Below, piece after piece: positions 40,101-49,350 of a stretch of DNA of 64,000 nt (position 1 is its first letter; each line of letters begins with the position of its first letter). The DNA lies in NCBI GenBank assembly GCA_024516035.1, contig CM044965.1:25368493-25432492 (forward strand), in the 5' to 3' direction. Both the position numbers and the translations under genes were made by a program. The notes under the pieces were generated by a model, which saw nothing but the letters and a program-made list of their open reading frames with translations, made no database searches and was not told the origin of the DNA. The DNA comes from Bactericera cockerelli. Taxonomy: Eukaryota > Arthropoda > Insecta > Hemiptera > Triozidae.

Positions 40101-42576
40101 TGCTGGCAAGTTTGAACTGAGGAAGTGGTCCAGTTCGCATCCTGGGGTCTTGGGAGATTTTCCAGAGGACATGTTGGAGAGGCCACACTCTTTATTTGAT
40201 GATGTTGATGCCATTAAGATATTGGGTTTACAGTGGGACCCTTGCCAGGATATGTTTTGTTACAAGGTAGAACAACATTGCAATTGCCAAACCAAACGTC
40301 AAATATTGTCAAAAATTGCCAAAATCTATGATACCTCGGGTTTTTTATGCCCCGTCACCTGTTGGATGAAAGTTTTTCTCCAGGTAATTTGGCTGAGAGG
40401 GCTAGCTTGGGATGAGGTTTTGCCTGGTGACCTTTTGACTGAGTGGAAGAGGTTTGCTTCTGAGCTCCCTCTGCTTGAGTCAATTCGTATTCCCAGACTT
40501 ATTCTGGATACATTTATTTTTCCTCCGGAATTGGTGGCATTTGCAGATGCTTCTCTTTCCGCTATGGGGTGTCTAGTTTATCTGCGCGTTGTCTGCACAG
40601 ATGGGCGGGTCCTCATTAATTTAATTAGGGCCAAAAGTCGAGTGGCCCCTGTGAAGCCGGTAACGGTCCCAAGACTAGAGCTGGGCGCAGCTGTGATGTT
40701 GGCTGAAGTCCTTGAATCTCTGAAGCCTTTAATTACCCGTCTCAATATTTCAAACAAGTATCTATTTTCTGACTCTATGGTTGTCCTCTCCTGGTTGCAC
40801 ACCCCGCCCCATTTGCTCAAGATGTTTGTTGCCAATCGGGTGGTGCGCATTCTAGAATTAACTGATCCGTCTCAGTGGAGACATATTCAAACTGAGTTGA
40901 ACCCAGCTGACTTGGCCAGTCGAGGATGTTTTCCTAGTGTTATTGTTGATCATGATTTGTGGTGGAATGGTCCACCTTTCCTAAAGCAGGAAATTTCCTT
41001 TTGGCCAATGAGTATTTTCACACCCGTTGAGGGCCTTCCTGAGCTGAAGTCAGCTGAGGTTACCACATTGGTTACAAAGGTTGTGCAGGAGTCTGAGGAC
41101 TTAAGTTTTATTAAAAGGTTCTCTACCTTGTTTAGGGCCAAGCGCGTGACAGCCTGGATTCTTCGATGGCGTCACCGATGTTCGGGCAGTGCCCTTTCCA
41201 AACCTGTGGGCCCTTTGACCACCGATGAGTTAGTACAAGCCGAGCTGACCCTAGTGAGGATTACCCAGTCAGGACATTTCTCTAAAGAGATTGAGGCCGT
41301 TCAGTCTGGGCGTCAGTTGCCTGATTCACTGGCTCGGCTGTCCCCGTTCCTTGATGGGGGTGTTCTCAGGGTGGGGGGTAGAATAGACAAGGCACCATTG
41401 CCTTTTCATTCCCGTCATCCTGTACTTCTTCCAAACAATTGTCATATGGCCATATTGCTGGTCAGACATTTTCATATTTATTCATTGCATGGGGGCCCGC
41501 AAATTGTCCAAACTCTCATCCTGCGTCAATACTTTATTATTGGCCTGCGCAACCTTGTTCGAAAAATAATTTTTAAATGTTTGCCATGTTTCCGTCTGTC
41601 TGCCAAGCCTCCTCAGCCTCAGATGGCGGAGCTACCCTTATCACGGTTCCACCAGTGCCGACCCTTTGTCAATACAGGGGTGGATCTAGCTGGTCCGTTC
41701 TTAATAAAGGATGGGTATCGTAGGAATGCTCCATCACTGAAGGCTTATTTTGCCGTTTTTGTATGTTTTTCTGTAAAAGCAGTTCACCTTGAGTTGCTTA
41801 CCTCGCTTTCCACAGCCTGCTTTCTTGGTGCATTGGACCGGTTTATTGCCAGGCGTTCTGTTCCGTCCATGATATTTTCGGACCAAGGTACCAATTTCAA
41901 GGGTGCAGCCAATGTCATCGAGGACACTTGTCGTTTCTTACAGGAGAATGAATACTCCATTGTTGACCATTTAGGTAGCCGAGAAATCAAGTGGTCCTTT
42001 AATGCCCCAGCCAACCCCTCAGCGGGCGGTCTGTGGGAAGCAAGTGTGAAGTCGGTCAAATCTCACTTGACTCGTGTGTTGACCAATCGACTTCTGCATT
42101 ATGAGGAGTTTTCGACCGTTTTAGTGAAAATTGAAGCCATTTTAAATTCTAGACCATTGGGTGTTCCATCTCCCACCGTGGATAATTTAGATGTACTTAC
42201 CCCTGGTCATTTTCTTGTTGGACAGCCTCTTTTGTCACGTCCTGAGCGCAACTTAACTTTGTCACCATCAAATTTTGTTGCTCGCTGGACTCTAGTATCA
42301 CAGATCTGCCAACACTTTTGGAAGCGTTGGTCAGACGAATACTTGCATACTCTGCTTCAAAGACAGAAGTGGTATCACCAATCTGACAATGTCAAAGTTG
42401 GTGATGTTGTTTTAGTTTTGTCAGAAAATATGGCGCCTTTGCAATGGCCCATTGCTCGTATCACCAAGATACATCCTCACCAAGATGGTGTTGTACGTGT
42501 TGTTGAAATTACAACGTCTGCACGCAGACTTCTCAGACCCGTTCGAAAGCTTCTCCTTTTGCCCACCTTAACTTAG
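37156..42576 (+). CDS. BEL/Pao Gag-Pol polyprotein
   Basis: An uninterrupted 1806-residue polyprotein. Gag: a retrotransposon-gag DUF1759-type region around residues 120-290, then a five-fold tandem of VAKPSNGSFN-like units (about 350-395), then Cys/His knuckles (CPHC about 408, CFAC about 440, CRHC about 460). Protease: VLIDPGSMIS near 548, with Pro where many families have Ser. Reverse transcriptase: about 830-1000, with TADIRQMYRAIKV and the catalytic YIDD near 955. RNase H-like: FADAS near 1130. Integrase: an HHCC-type zinc region about 1435-1480, then Asp in GVDLAGPF, Asp in SDQGTNF and Glu in WEASVKS (DDE). A DUF5641-like C-terminus follows. No disabling change is seen, so it may be autonomous. 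Confidence 0.95.
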   Translation: MAGDQDRNLVEVVVERRKRLITRVQEFHGLIPKVENDPLLLVRMWASMPYLESTFKEFQSVQDTICEYNVLHPTTEERIAIHSVSKQFEAMFFDVLGVITGTSEVKPMVVATNDGRMKPKLPQVNIQCFMGDYESFPAFKSLFDALIHSNTGLEPIEKYTYLVSLLKGSALSSVQSIAFVAENYQVAYNSLVKRFSNPRVVAHQCCNKLFAFKPLTSEVQLQKWLDQFNTNVEALENTSLQDKGDFLLLYMGLNALDPLTRQVFEHEKISLNSIPTYSDLRTYVQARVSVAELMGASSGSSVKKPFMKPEVRGSYVTQVDVAGFSTDVLPSNVARPYKGFSSSFKGDVHHVAKPSNGSFNVAKPSNGSFNVAKPSNGSFNVAKPYNGSSSVAKPDFRSNQSRSASGVSCPHCSKAHRLIECNLFAAMSVQERFDTVRTHHLCFACLGPHSRSSCSTKFSCRHCGSRAHHSLLHRDMPANEISPSGGVSQPVVSNPIYTVSDQPNQAEVNLALSCRDVSGSGVLPSRQVLFCTALVSILDSFGIQHPVRVLIDPGSMISIVSAHLVNILNLPIQTSNVCVSGVGESEPMRVKGQVSCTLSSRLDGRSLPIDAVILPSISGHVPSVAVPKHVLSSLAGYALADPTFCHPSRVDILLGAEYYASILDLQKSVVSGEPSLIPTMFGYLVMGVVNSNTPLVSQSFHVTTVDTALHDQLRKFWEREEVQVKIPAHPDEVRCEEHFVNTHYRDPDGTYVVRLPFRADRPPDLGNNLNHAKSRLLKLERSLEYKPEFKSLYHENLKDYVDQGHMIPATKPSTYVLIHHGVMKASSSTTKVRVVFSPAERASPHHPSLNETLLVGPKLQSDINDLILNFRLNKIAITADIRQMYRAIKVDPRDSPFQQILWREDPSQPIQQYEIQRVCFGVASAPFQAQRVIKQLVVDEGARFPLAARALSSEVYIDDLVSGASSVEEALRMRDELVSLLAAGKFELRKWSSSHPGVLGDFPEDMLERPHSLFDDVDAIKILGLQWDPCQDMFCYKVEQHCNCQTKRQILSKIAKIYDTSGFLCPVTCWMKVFLQVIWLRGLAWDEVLPGDLLTEWKRFASELPLLESIRIPRLILDTFIFPPELVAFADASLSAMGCLVYLRVVCTDGRVLINLIRAKSRVAPVKPVTVPRLELGAAVMLAEVLESLKPLITRLNISNKYLFSDSMVVLSWLHTPPHLLKMFVANRVVRILELTDPSQWRHIQTELNPADLASRGCFPSVIVDHDLWWNGPPFLKQEISFWPMSIFTPVEGLPELKSAEVTTLVTKVVQESEDLSFIKRFSTLFRAKRVTAWILRWRHRCSGSALSKPVGPLTTDELVQAELTLVRITQSGHFSKEIEAVQSGRQLPDSLARLSPFLDGGVLRVGGRIDKAPLPFHSRHPVLLPNNCHMAILLVRHFHIYSLHGGPQIVQTLILRQYFIIGLRNLVRKIIFKCLPCFRLSAKPPQPQMAELPLSRFHQCRPFVNTGVDLAGPFLIKDGYRRNAPSLKAYFAVFVCFSVKAVHLELLTSLSTACFLGALDRFIARRSVPSMIFSDQGTNFKGAANVIEDTCRFLQENEYSIVDHLGSREIKWSFNAPANPSAGGLWEASVKSVKSHLTRVLTNRLLHYEEFSTVLVKIEAILNSRPLGVPSPTVDNLDVLTPGHFLVGQPLLSRPERNLTLSPSNFVARWTLVSQICQHFWKRWSDEYLHTLLQRQKWYHQSDNVKVGDVVLVLSENMAPLQWPIARITKIHPHQDGVVRVVEITTSARRLLRPVRKLLLLPTLT
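38210..38345 (+). repeat. 30-bp in-frame tandem repeat in BEL Gag
   Basis: The unit gttgccaaaccctctaatgg/tcattta is repeated about four times and encodes VAKPSNGSFN, with a fifth, diverged unit. Confidence 0.9.
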
Positions 42577-42765
42577 GTTAGTTATCCATTCTAGTCAATT
42601 TGTTGTTTTCATTTTTCATGTATATTTGATGTATTATGTTGAGTCTTGTCCTGGTCCAACCTTAATTTTGTTCCGATACAGTCCACTTTTTTCCGATACA
42701 GTCCACTACTTGGTTGATAGGTCCCTTCTCCCAGTTGAAAAATGGCCATTTTGGTGGGGGGAAAA

Positions 42766-43129
42766 TGTATGATTCTTGTGAATGTCTGAGTTGCCGCTCC
42801 TGTCTCCTATTTCCTCTCCTGATCATTTCGTGCTTGAGTTGAGAGTGGAGGGAAGTATTTTTAAACCCTAACAAAAGTTAAAAGTCCCACACCAAGAAAT
42901 CTGTTCCAAGTCAGCTGGCAACCCTGCCATTTTGGAGAACCAACTTCCCCTCCTGCCGCTGGAAGCGCTATCTTCTCAACCAACCAACTCTAACCTCTTC
43001 ACCACTTTCACTTTTCACTCCATCACATTTTTCGATCAGGTAAGGACTCAGCACAATTTTCCTTTCTCTATGTCTTTGTTAATTTAACCCCAAGTTTTCT
43101 AAACCCCCTAAAAGGGCTACAATCCTACA
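42766..43129 (+). repeat. BEL/Pao 3' LTR
   Basis: A 364-bp copy of the 5' LTR that follows the polypurine tract, with CCTGG immediately after it. Confidence 0.95.
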
Positions 43130-43402
43130 CCTGGTTACAAGAAAAACCTGGATATACAAAACAATTTTCCAGCTCACATTTACCTCTCTATAGGAGAAAA
43201 TTACCCAAGAAAATTACCCAAGGTAGGACCATGTACTTATAGTTAATCTATTTATTTTATTTATGTAAAAAAAATCTTAATATTCATGCAATGAGAGTTA
43301 GGTGTATTTGTTGGATACCCCTGATAATTTTTCTCTTGTTCCAGTTAATGTTCTCTTTTTAATTTCTGGTCAAAATAAAAAGTTAATTTTGTTTTCTTCC
43401 AG

Positions 43403-43542
43403 GTAATCACAAGTGCGTAGCTGTAATCAACAATTACATAAGTAGAAATGAAGTAGCCTATTTCTGTGTACCGAGGGGTCTTGAAACAACCCCAAAGCTG
43501 GACCCAATACTAGAAAAACCATTTCATACTTTCATAATGCAG
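43403..43542 (+). CDS. ANKMY2: ANKMY2 exon, end of ankyrin region
   Basis: The acceptor is tttcttccag and the donor gtacaaaa. The exon is 140 bp. It begins with two bases completing a codon (probably Gly), then NHKCVAVINNYISRNEVAYF, CVPRGLETTPKLDPILEKPF and HTFIMQ. The spacing of HKCV, INN and GLE..PKL matches the family. Confidence 0.85.
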
Positions 43543-46500
43543 GTACAAAAATATGATATTTTTATTACAATCTACAATGTTTAGTGTAGAAAAAAAAAAC
43601 AAATTTTAAAAATGGTGTATGAATGCAAAGGAGCTAGTGGGGAGTATGCTGATGGAGGCAATGGGAGAGAAAAGATTAATTTCTTTCCTTTGCCAAAGGA
43701 TAAGTGTCATCATACAGAAGGACAATGCAGACATAGTCATGGGCACAGTTCCAAGTAGTGTGCCCATGAGTGAAAATTTTATTGTTATTATTTTATTTTA
43801 AAAAAAAAATCATTTATGAACGTGATTAAAAACAAAGAAAAAAAATTAATTAGTAAAATTGATGTGGTAGAATGACATGGAGAAGTAGACCAATGACTAA
43901 GTACATGTTGGTTGATTTTTAATTGATCTACATCTTAACACATCGCACGTGGCCTGTACCTCTAGCATTGCACAGTTACCACTTCTCAAAACGCAGTGTG
44001 CAACTTTAGTTTCTCATCATGATGCAGAATTTCCTTTTCATTTCCTTTGAAACCCTCGGCCTGTGGGGAGCATCCGTAGAACTCTTTGTCAAAGAGTTGA
44101 GACAACGTTTGATTGAAGTGACAGGTGACATCAAAGCAGCATATTATTTTAAACGAAGACTCGCTATGGCCGTCCAAAGAGGCAATGCGGCAGCCATACT
44201 TGGTACATTTCCTGTCAACCAAGGGCTTGATGAGGCTTTTGTACTATGATTTAAAAATAAATAAATAAGAACCTATTACTTTCCATTCCGAAAAAAAAGG
44301 TTCTCATAACTCCTCTGAATTCAAGCATTATTTATTACACACATTCTGTGCCCAGTGCAAGTTCAACAATTATATTTTGTGCCCAAAATTGAGCAACAAA
44401 ATGTAAAGGTAATTTTTTGAAACATTAATAATAATATCACCGCATTTATACTGCCCGATTAGGACTATTAAGTCCCATTATGCCAGAAGTAAGCCCAAGA
44501 GGTATTATTGTGTGGTAAAAATCCCAAATGAGAGGATAACTTGTCATGTCCTTGCTGGGTTTCGAACCAGCGACCTCTGGATTCACAGAGTACCGCCTTA
44601 ACCACTGAGCTACTTTTTCTTTTTAAATATTCATTTATTTATTTCTTCTTCTATTACTGGGTCCTTATCCTGCTTAAGCAGGGTCGACGTTGTTCAACCT
44701 CATGGTTGAGGTTGGTTGGTTTTGGCACATTTTTACGGCTGGATGCCCTTCCTAACGCCAACGATTCTACTTAATTTAACGTCCTGGATGAGGACAGGGG
44801 TTTTACCCTCCATTCGCTGGGAATTGTACCAGCTACCCACATTAACCTCACCCAGCATAGGTAGGGTCGGAATAAATAAGAAATGGTCATTTATTTATTT
44901 ACAAGACAATAATAAGACAATGTACATTTTATCTGGTACCTATCCCTTGGGATTTAACCCAGCAGTTGAATTTAAGCAACGTCATACAGGCAATGTCTAC
45001 AAAACATACTGAGCTACCGGGATCAGTGCATCTCTTAAATAATGTATTTCTTCCATTATCTTTTAAATAATGTATTTCTTCCATAGGGTTAGGTGGTAAA
45101 AAATGCTTTGAGCATTAACCTCGCCTGGTGGTTACCTTCCACTTAAGAGTATTATTATTATTATCTTTTCAGGTAAACATCCACCCAGTGCGAGTAGCTC
45201 TCAATCTCCTGCCTAGTCTCATAGCCCACATACCTCAAGTTAGAAAAGTCCTCACCCTGCTCAGCGAGAAACAAATGAAGAATGGTCCGGAGACCAACGA
45301 AATCATGGCGTTCAAGCTACACTATCTCTCCTTTGTGATTGGAGAAGTGCAAAAGTGCAAGTAAGTGAAGAAAAAAAACGCGTTACAGTAGTAGTAAACA
45401 CTTTATTGAATTTGTTACCGAACTCAATAGCTTCATCGATAAGGCGGCGGACTTGTAACCTGGAGATCGGTGGTTCAAGTCCCGGTTTCAGCGTAGATTT
45501 AGTAAAGTGAGTTTGAGTAGTTGTGATATCACGAAAGTGATGAACACAAATATGTAAAAAAAAAAATATTGAATTTGTTTACAAAAAAATACAAAGGGCG
45601 AGATTATTGCCTAGGACAATAAGGAAGCTCGGGATGCGGAAGGTCCCGGTTTCGAACCCCCGCGCCGACAAAAAGTGTGGCAGGGATTAGCCAGCATCAC
45701 AAGAGTTCGAATTTGAATTAGGTCACCCATCCAAGTCCTAGCCTCGCTGGACGTCGCTTAACTTCAGTGACTGAGTAAAGACTGGTGTATTCAACGTGCC
45801 ATCGACGCTGGCTGGGCTGTTAATTATTTTGCTTTTTTAATAATTTTCACTATTTTTTTTTATTTTTTTATTTTATTTTTTTTAAAGTAGGTAATTTTAA
45901 TTTTTTTTCCAAACGATAAATAAAAAAATAACTATTTTTTTATTTTATTTTTGCCCCCCAGACAAGGGGACAAGCCGTGTGACTTGGTGGAGCTGTTTGC
46001 ACGCAAGATACACCGGCCACAGCACGGGGAGAAATACTTGGGAGATGTTTCTGAGGGATTGTGTGCGCGAGTTTCCGTACAGAGAGTGTATGATATTCAA
46101 ACAGGTCAGTTATCGAACATGGTGTTTATATTAGACATCCTGGCTGGGGGACGTGAAACAGGGAGAAGACCAGTGTCTTGCTAGAGGACTAAAAAAAGAG
46201 AACAGACTAGCCAACCCTTACAAGCTAGGCTAGCTTGAAGTTTCCTAAGGGTTTAATGGCTTATAAAGAAAAGTCCAAGTCCTCATGATGGTTGATCGCA
46301 CATTGAAATATGTCGTTCAGGACAAGCCAACTTTGAAATAAAGTTGGCTGGAGACCATCACTCACCCCTCCAGCTGTAGCCAAGCTGGCTAGAACAACAA
46401 CAACATCCTATTTTCCGCATGGTAAGCGAGTGCTTAACCACTGAGCTAATCGCGCGCTATCAGGACACAATATCACTGGTTCTTCCTCTTCATTGTCATT

Positions 46501-48623
46501 TTTCCCAAACCTACTTGAGAAGATACTTTGGCCGAGTTAGCGCACTGTGCATTACACGCAAGGTGACATGGGTTCGAATACCAGTGGAGTCGGATTTTTT
46601 CGGTTCTGTTCTTTGGATGTTCGCGGTCCACTCATATCTCGTGAGGAAAAATGAGAAGCTGATGTCATTTGAGCAGCAACCTATGGAGGATACGTGGGGA
46701 AATGATACAGGTTCAAAAGTACAAAAGAAACAGAAAAGTCCTATAATTTAGCCTTACCCTCTAAATAAATGAATATTGTTTAATTATTTTTTAAATGATT
46801 CTTTTAAATTGTATTTTTGATAGGTTAAGTTAGGGTCTTAATTGTATAATGGGTAGCTCCCGTCAGTTTACTAAATAAATAAAATTGTGATATAAATAAC
46901 ACAAAGAACACATGTATTTATTTTCCCAAAAAAACCCTACTTGGGTTCAGAATTGTTCAACCTCTTGACATATTCCTACATTTTTCTCAGATGGTGTCAA
47001 GTTTAGCTCGAACCGGCGACCCTTCAACTGCCAGTCCGGCGCTCAGCATTCTAGCAACCGCTATCAATGGACACAGGGCCTTTGCAGATGACACTCTGCC
47101 GTGTAGCACTTGTAGCGAGGAGAATGCAGCCAAGAAGTGCTCTAAATGCAAAGCCGTCAGGTGATTAGCATGAAATTATTATTTTTTTTATAAGGTAATA
47201 GTGCCCCGGAACCGCTTTCGCATTACTTCAGGGCACTTTACCTTTACATCCATGCCATTCCGGAAACGGAAAATTTCGGTAAAAAATTTCCGCTCCGCCC
47301 GGGATTCGAACCCGCAACCTCCGGGTCAGTAACCAATGCTCTTAACCACTGAGCCACGGAGGTCGGTGACCGTGAAATTATTAGAAAGCACAGTTCTGAA
47401 CTCTTTTTAAACGTCGCTTTCATTTATTTTGAGTAAATGACTTCGTAATAATAGCACGTGCACTGGTAGTCAAGTGGTTAACGCGCTAGTCTGGTAATCC
47501 AGGTAGCGCAGGGATCCGTTGGTTCGAATCCCACCCAGTGCATGAATTTTTCCTCATTAATTTGAGTTTGTAACCTCATAATAATAAGACTCTGAAGGTT
47601 AGGTGGTAGAAACTGCGTTAAGCATTAACCTCCCCTAGTGTTTACGTTTTACCAAAGCGTCCATTATTAAATTATTATTCTACAAACACTTACCACTCTC
47701 CAAATCCCCGAATCTCCAATACAACCGTCAAACAACGCACTCTTATTGGTTAAAAAAGAAGAAAGTGTTTTTGGAACGGGCCACTGATATGAGTTTTTTT
47801 TTTTTTTTTTCCAGCTTTAGAAACATGGAGGAAGTAATGGGACAGGTTTGAGGCATTACGAGGTCTCCACTGCTTATTCCTCCATGATAAAAAATAAATA
47901 ATAACTAACCAAACACAGTGTATCAAAATAGATGAAATTTTGTATACATGTTCATTGAGGTCCTAGTATTTTATCTATAGTTTTAGGACCGAATTAGGCC
48001 ACTTGGGGCCAAATGGGGGTCGCTTTGGTGAAAATTGAAAACGATTTTTCTCTTTTTATTGAATAAAGCAAGGCTCTTGAAATTTTGTATAGTCGTTGAA
48101 AAAATATATTTGAGTTCAGTAGTAAAATTTGGTGATCGTAAAAGCTAAGGGGGCCGCACTTAGGTAAAAAATCGAAAAAGGGCCGGTTGATATTTTTTAA
48201 TTGAAACCTATCGAGTGGGGTATTAAATGAAAGGTCACGATGTCCTCATACTTGATTGAACATTCATAATGCGATAGTTGAATCTGTGTGAGGTTTACAG
48301 TTCACAGAACCTCTGGTATTTTCCACAGGTACTGTGATCGGGAGTGCCAACGTCTCCATTGGTTTATCCACAAGAAGGAGTGCGCGCGAACCAGCAACAG
48401 CATTAGCTCCCCCGCCACAGGAACAAGTCAAAATAGCGAAGTGAAAAACGTCGAACCTGAAAGTGTGACAAGTCAAAATGGACCAAGTCAAAACGGGTCA
48501 ACTCAAAAAAGCGATTCGGAAACTATCGCTGAAACCACAAGCAATGAAAGTTCAGACAAGCCGTCCGAATCAAACAGCGCAGAACAAATAACACAGCAAG
48601 TATCGAATCTTGTGTGTACCTGA
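43403..48623 (+). CDS. ANKMY2: ANKMY2-like ankyrin/MYND protein, gene span (5' exons missing; frameshift)
   Basis: Five plus-strand exons: 43403-43542, 45173-45360, 45962-46104, 46991-47160 and 48329-48623. The product covers the region after the ankyrin repeats (NHKCVAVINNYISRNEVAYF), a helical middle part, and a C-terminal MYND zinc finger (CSTCSEENAAKKCSKCKAVR, then YCDRECQRLHWFIHKKEC), followed by a Ser/Asn-rich tail. In vertebrates ANKMY2 acts in trafficking of ciliary signalling proteins. Phases fit except in the third exon, where one extra G shifts the frame. The ankyrin exons should lie left of 43403 but are not visible; the gap at 35827-35926 or repeat-filled introns may hide them. 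Confidence 0.88.
43580..43770 (+). pseudogene. Mobile-element protein C-terminal fragment 1
   Basis: The frame reading LISFLCQRISVIIQKDNADI, then VMGT shares the pattern (F)LxQR(I/L)S(V/M)A(I/V)Q(R/K)xNAxx(V/I)xGT with the fragment 450 bp downstream. I recognise this motif only as a recurrent tail of repeat-encoded proteins and cannot name the family. It lies in an ANKMY2 intron. Confidence 0.45.
43990..44249 (+). pseudogene. Mobile-element protein C-terminal fragment 2
   Basis: The sequence LFVKELRQRLIEVTGDIKAA, then YFKRRLAMAVQRGNAAAILG ends at a stop at 44249. It is clearly related to the fragment at 43580-43770 but better preserved. It lies in the same ANKMY2 intron. Confidence 0.5.
44425..44613 (-). 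mobile_element. SINE-A split by a later insertion
   Basis: Tail, body and most of the head are present. The head tip (ctgagctaccgggat) resumes at about 45009, after an insertion that duplicated actgagctac. Confidence 0.85.
44614..45006. mobile_element. Composite insertion with 10-bp target duplication
   Basis: It contains tattactgggtccttatcc, ggctggatgcccttcctaac and a minus-strand SINE3 part (44765-44875). The repeat actgagctac lies on both sides. Confidence 0.7.
45084..45163 (+). mobile_element. SINE-B, 3' fragment before an ANKMY2 acceptor
   Basis: gggttaggtggtaaaaaatg to agagtattattattatta; it ends where the polypyrimidine tract of exon 45173 begins. Confidence 0.85.
45173..45360 (+). 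CDS. ANKMY2: ANKMY2 exon, middle region
   Basis: The acceptor is tatcttttcag and the donor gtaagtg. The exon is 188 bp. It reads VNIHPVRVALNLLPSLIAHI, then a helical stretch and MAFKLHYLSFVIGEVQKCK. It ends in phase 2. A SINE-B tail ends only about 10 bp before the acceptor. Confidence 0.87.
45419..45556 (+). mobile_element. SINE-D in an ANKMY2 intron
   Basis: actcaatagcttcatcgata, ggtggttcaagtcccggttt, then gttgtgatatcacgaaag. Confidence 0.9.
45655..45825 (-). mobile_element. SINE3 in an ANKMY2 intron
   Basis: ggtcacccatccaagtccta and gcctcgctggacgtcgctta are the complement of the 5S-type block; ends gtgccatcgacgctggc. Confidence 0.85.
45962..46104 (+). CDS. ANKMY2: ANKMY2 exon with +1 frameshift
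   Basis: The acceptor is tgccccccag and the donor gtcagt. Entering in phase 2 the exon reads KQGDKPCDLVELFARKI and then PQHGEKYLG. The conserved continuation MFLRDCVREFPYRECMIFKQ is in another frame starting at ATG 46045. A single surplus base in the GGG run near 46040-46042 explains both. With it removed, the exon would end in phase 0 as the next exon requires. Confidence 0.82.
46531..46665 (+). mobile_element. SINE-E, 5' portion
   Basis: gccgagttagcgcactgtgc, gacatgggttcgaatacc and cactcatatctcgtgaggaa. Confidence 0.8.
46745..46890 (+). mobile_element. 3' end of the same LINE family as 13902-25026
   Basis: tgtataatgggtagctcccg, tcagtttactaaataaataa matches the end of the large LINE (ggtatctcccgttaacttat). 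Confidence 0.6.
46991..47160 (+). CDS. ANKMY2: ANKMY2 exon, first half of MYND finger
   Basis: The acceptor is tttttctcag and the donor gtgatt. The exon is 170 bp. It reads MVSSLARTGDPSTASPALSI, then LPCSTCSEENAAKKCSKCKA. It supplies the first four MYND cysteines and ends in phase 2. Confidence 0.9.
47187..47368 (-). mobile_element. SINE-G in an ANKMY2 intron
   Basis: taatagtgccccggaaccgc, gggattcgaacccgcaacct and accactgagccacggaggtc; the best-preserved copy. Confidence 0.92.
47459..47663 (+). mobile_element. SINE-B
   Basis: Complete head (gtgcactggtagtcaagtgg ... cgaatcccacccagtgcatg) and body. Confidence 0.92.
47684..47790. mobile_element. Relative of the GGCC-type MITE in an ANKMY2 intron
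   Basis: Contains ccactctccaaatcc, aatctcc, actcttattggtt and tttttggaacgggcc in the same order as 7856-8004. Confidence 0.5.
47880..48300. other. ANKMY2 intron, unassigned repeat-like DNA
   Basis: Phrases such as gaaattttgtatacatg, ttggggccaaatgggggtcg and gaaattttgtatagtcg suggest an old interspersed repeat. No coding potential is seen. Confidence 0.4.
48329..48623 (+). CDS. ANKMY2: ANKMY2 last exon, second half of MYND finger
   Basis: The acceptor is attttccacag. It reads YCDRECQRLHWFIHKKECAR, which completes the zinc-binding set, then a low-complexity tail with SQNG repeats ending SNLVCT and TGA at 48621-48623. A possible polyadenylation signal (aataaa) lies near 48875. Confidence 0.9.
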
Positions 48624-49256
48624 AGACAACTAGAAAAGGAGGTCGAGTTTTAATTGATTCAACCGGTGGATCGGTTGATAATTGCGACTGAGTGTTCGAG
48701 TTTTCTTACTCACCAGAACCCATGCGCACAAATCGTTAATACGTTGAGGTTTTTAATTTTGTGTTGATAGGTTATTTATAGCGTGTTAGTTAGCAAATTT
48801 TACATGATTAGACGGATGTTTTTTTTTTATATCACTGATCGATCACAATGGGAACATAAAAGTTCTTGACATTAGAATAAATTGACAAAGACGTTTTGAA
48901 GGCAAAATTTTACAACATACATGTGTATTTTACATCATTGTGAAGCTTGTCTTGGTAAATAGAGAATACATTTGTGAGAAAAATATAATTAAAAAGGAAA
49001 ATATTAATGTAAACATGAGAATGATTATATGTATGTAGATAGTCTATTCGATAAAAAAAACCTATCAAATAGTAAAAATGTTTGGAAATAGAACTGAATC
49101 CTTTCGACTTAATTCATATAATTAACAAAACACATTGGCGGTCCCCTTATCAAAAAACAAACGAAAGCCAAATCGTCCAGTATCCAAGTTAAAACAGAAT
49201 CTCACTTAGTGAGGGAGCAAAGCGACCTTGTGCTCGTAATCTTTTTCTGTCACACA

Positions 49257-49350
49257 CACTCATGCATGCCTGACAGGCACGCCTGTTCATGCATGCCTGA
49301 CAGGCACGTCTGTTCATGCATGCCTGACAGGCACACCTGTTCATGCATGC
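49257..49350. repeat. 27-bp minisatellite
   Basis: Three units of catgcatgcctgacaggcac, gtctgtt and a partial fourth. Each unit contains the palindromes catgcatg and gcctgacaggc. Confidence 0.9.

Larger units (their letters stand above)
36333..43129 (+). mobile_element. Full-length BEL/Pao LTR retrotransposon
   Basis: The two LTRs are 364 bp each (36333-36696 and 42766-43129), begin TGTAT and end TACA. They are flanked by the 5-bp duplication CCTGG (36328-36332 and 43130-43134). They differ at only a few sites, so insertion is recent. A primer-binding-site-like TGG starts near 36700. A purine-rich tract (ggtggggggaaaa) precedes the 3' LTR. One long ORF lies between, with no env. It sits just upstream of the first visible ANKMY2 exon, in the same orientation. 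Confidence 0.96.

Noticed and set aside
45951..46184. ORF continuing past the ANKMY2 donor at 46104
   Set aside because: The open frame is the frameshifted reading; conserved residues and the next exon require the other frame.
49257..49350. CRISPR-like array
   Set aside because: Contiguous 27-bp tandem units without spacers in animal DNA; a minisatellite.
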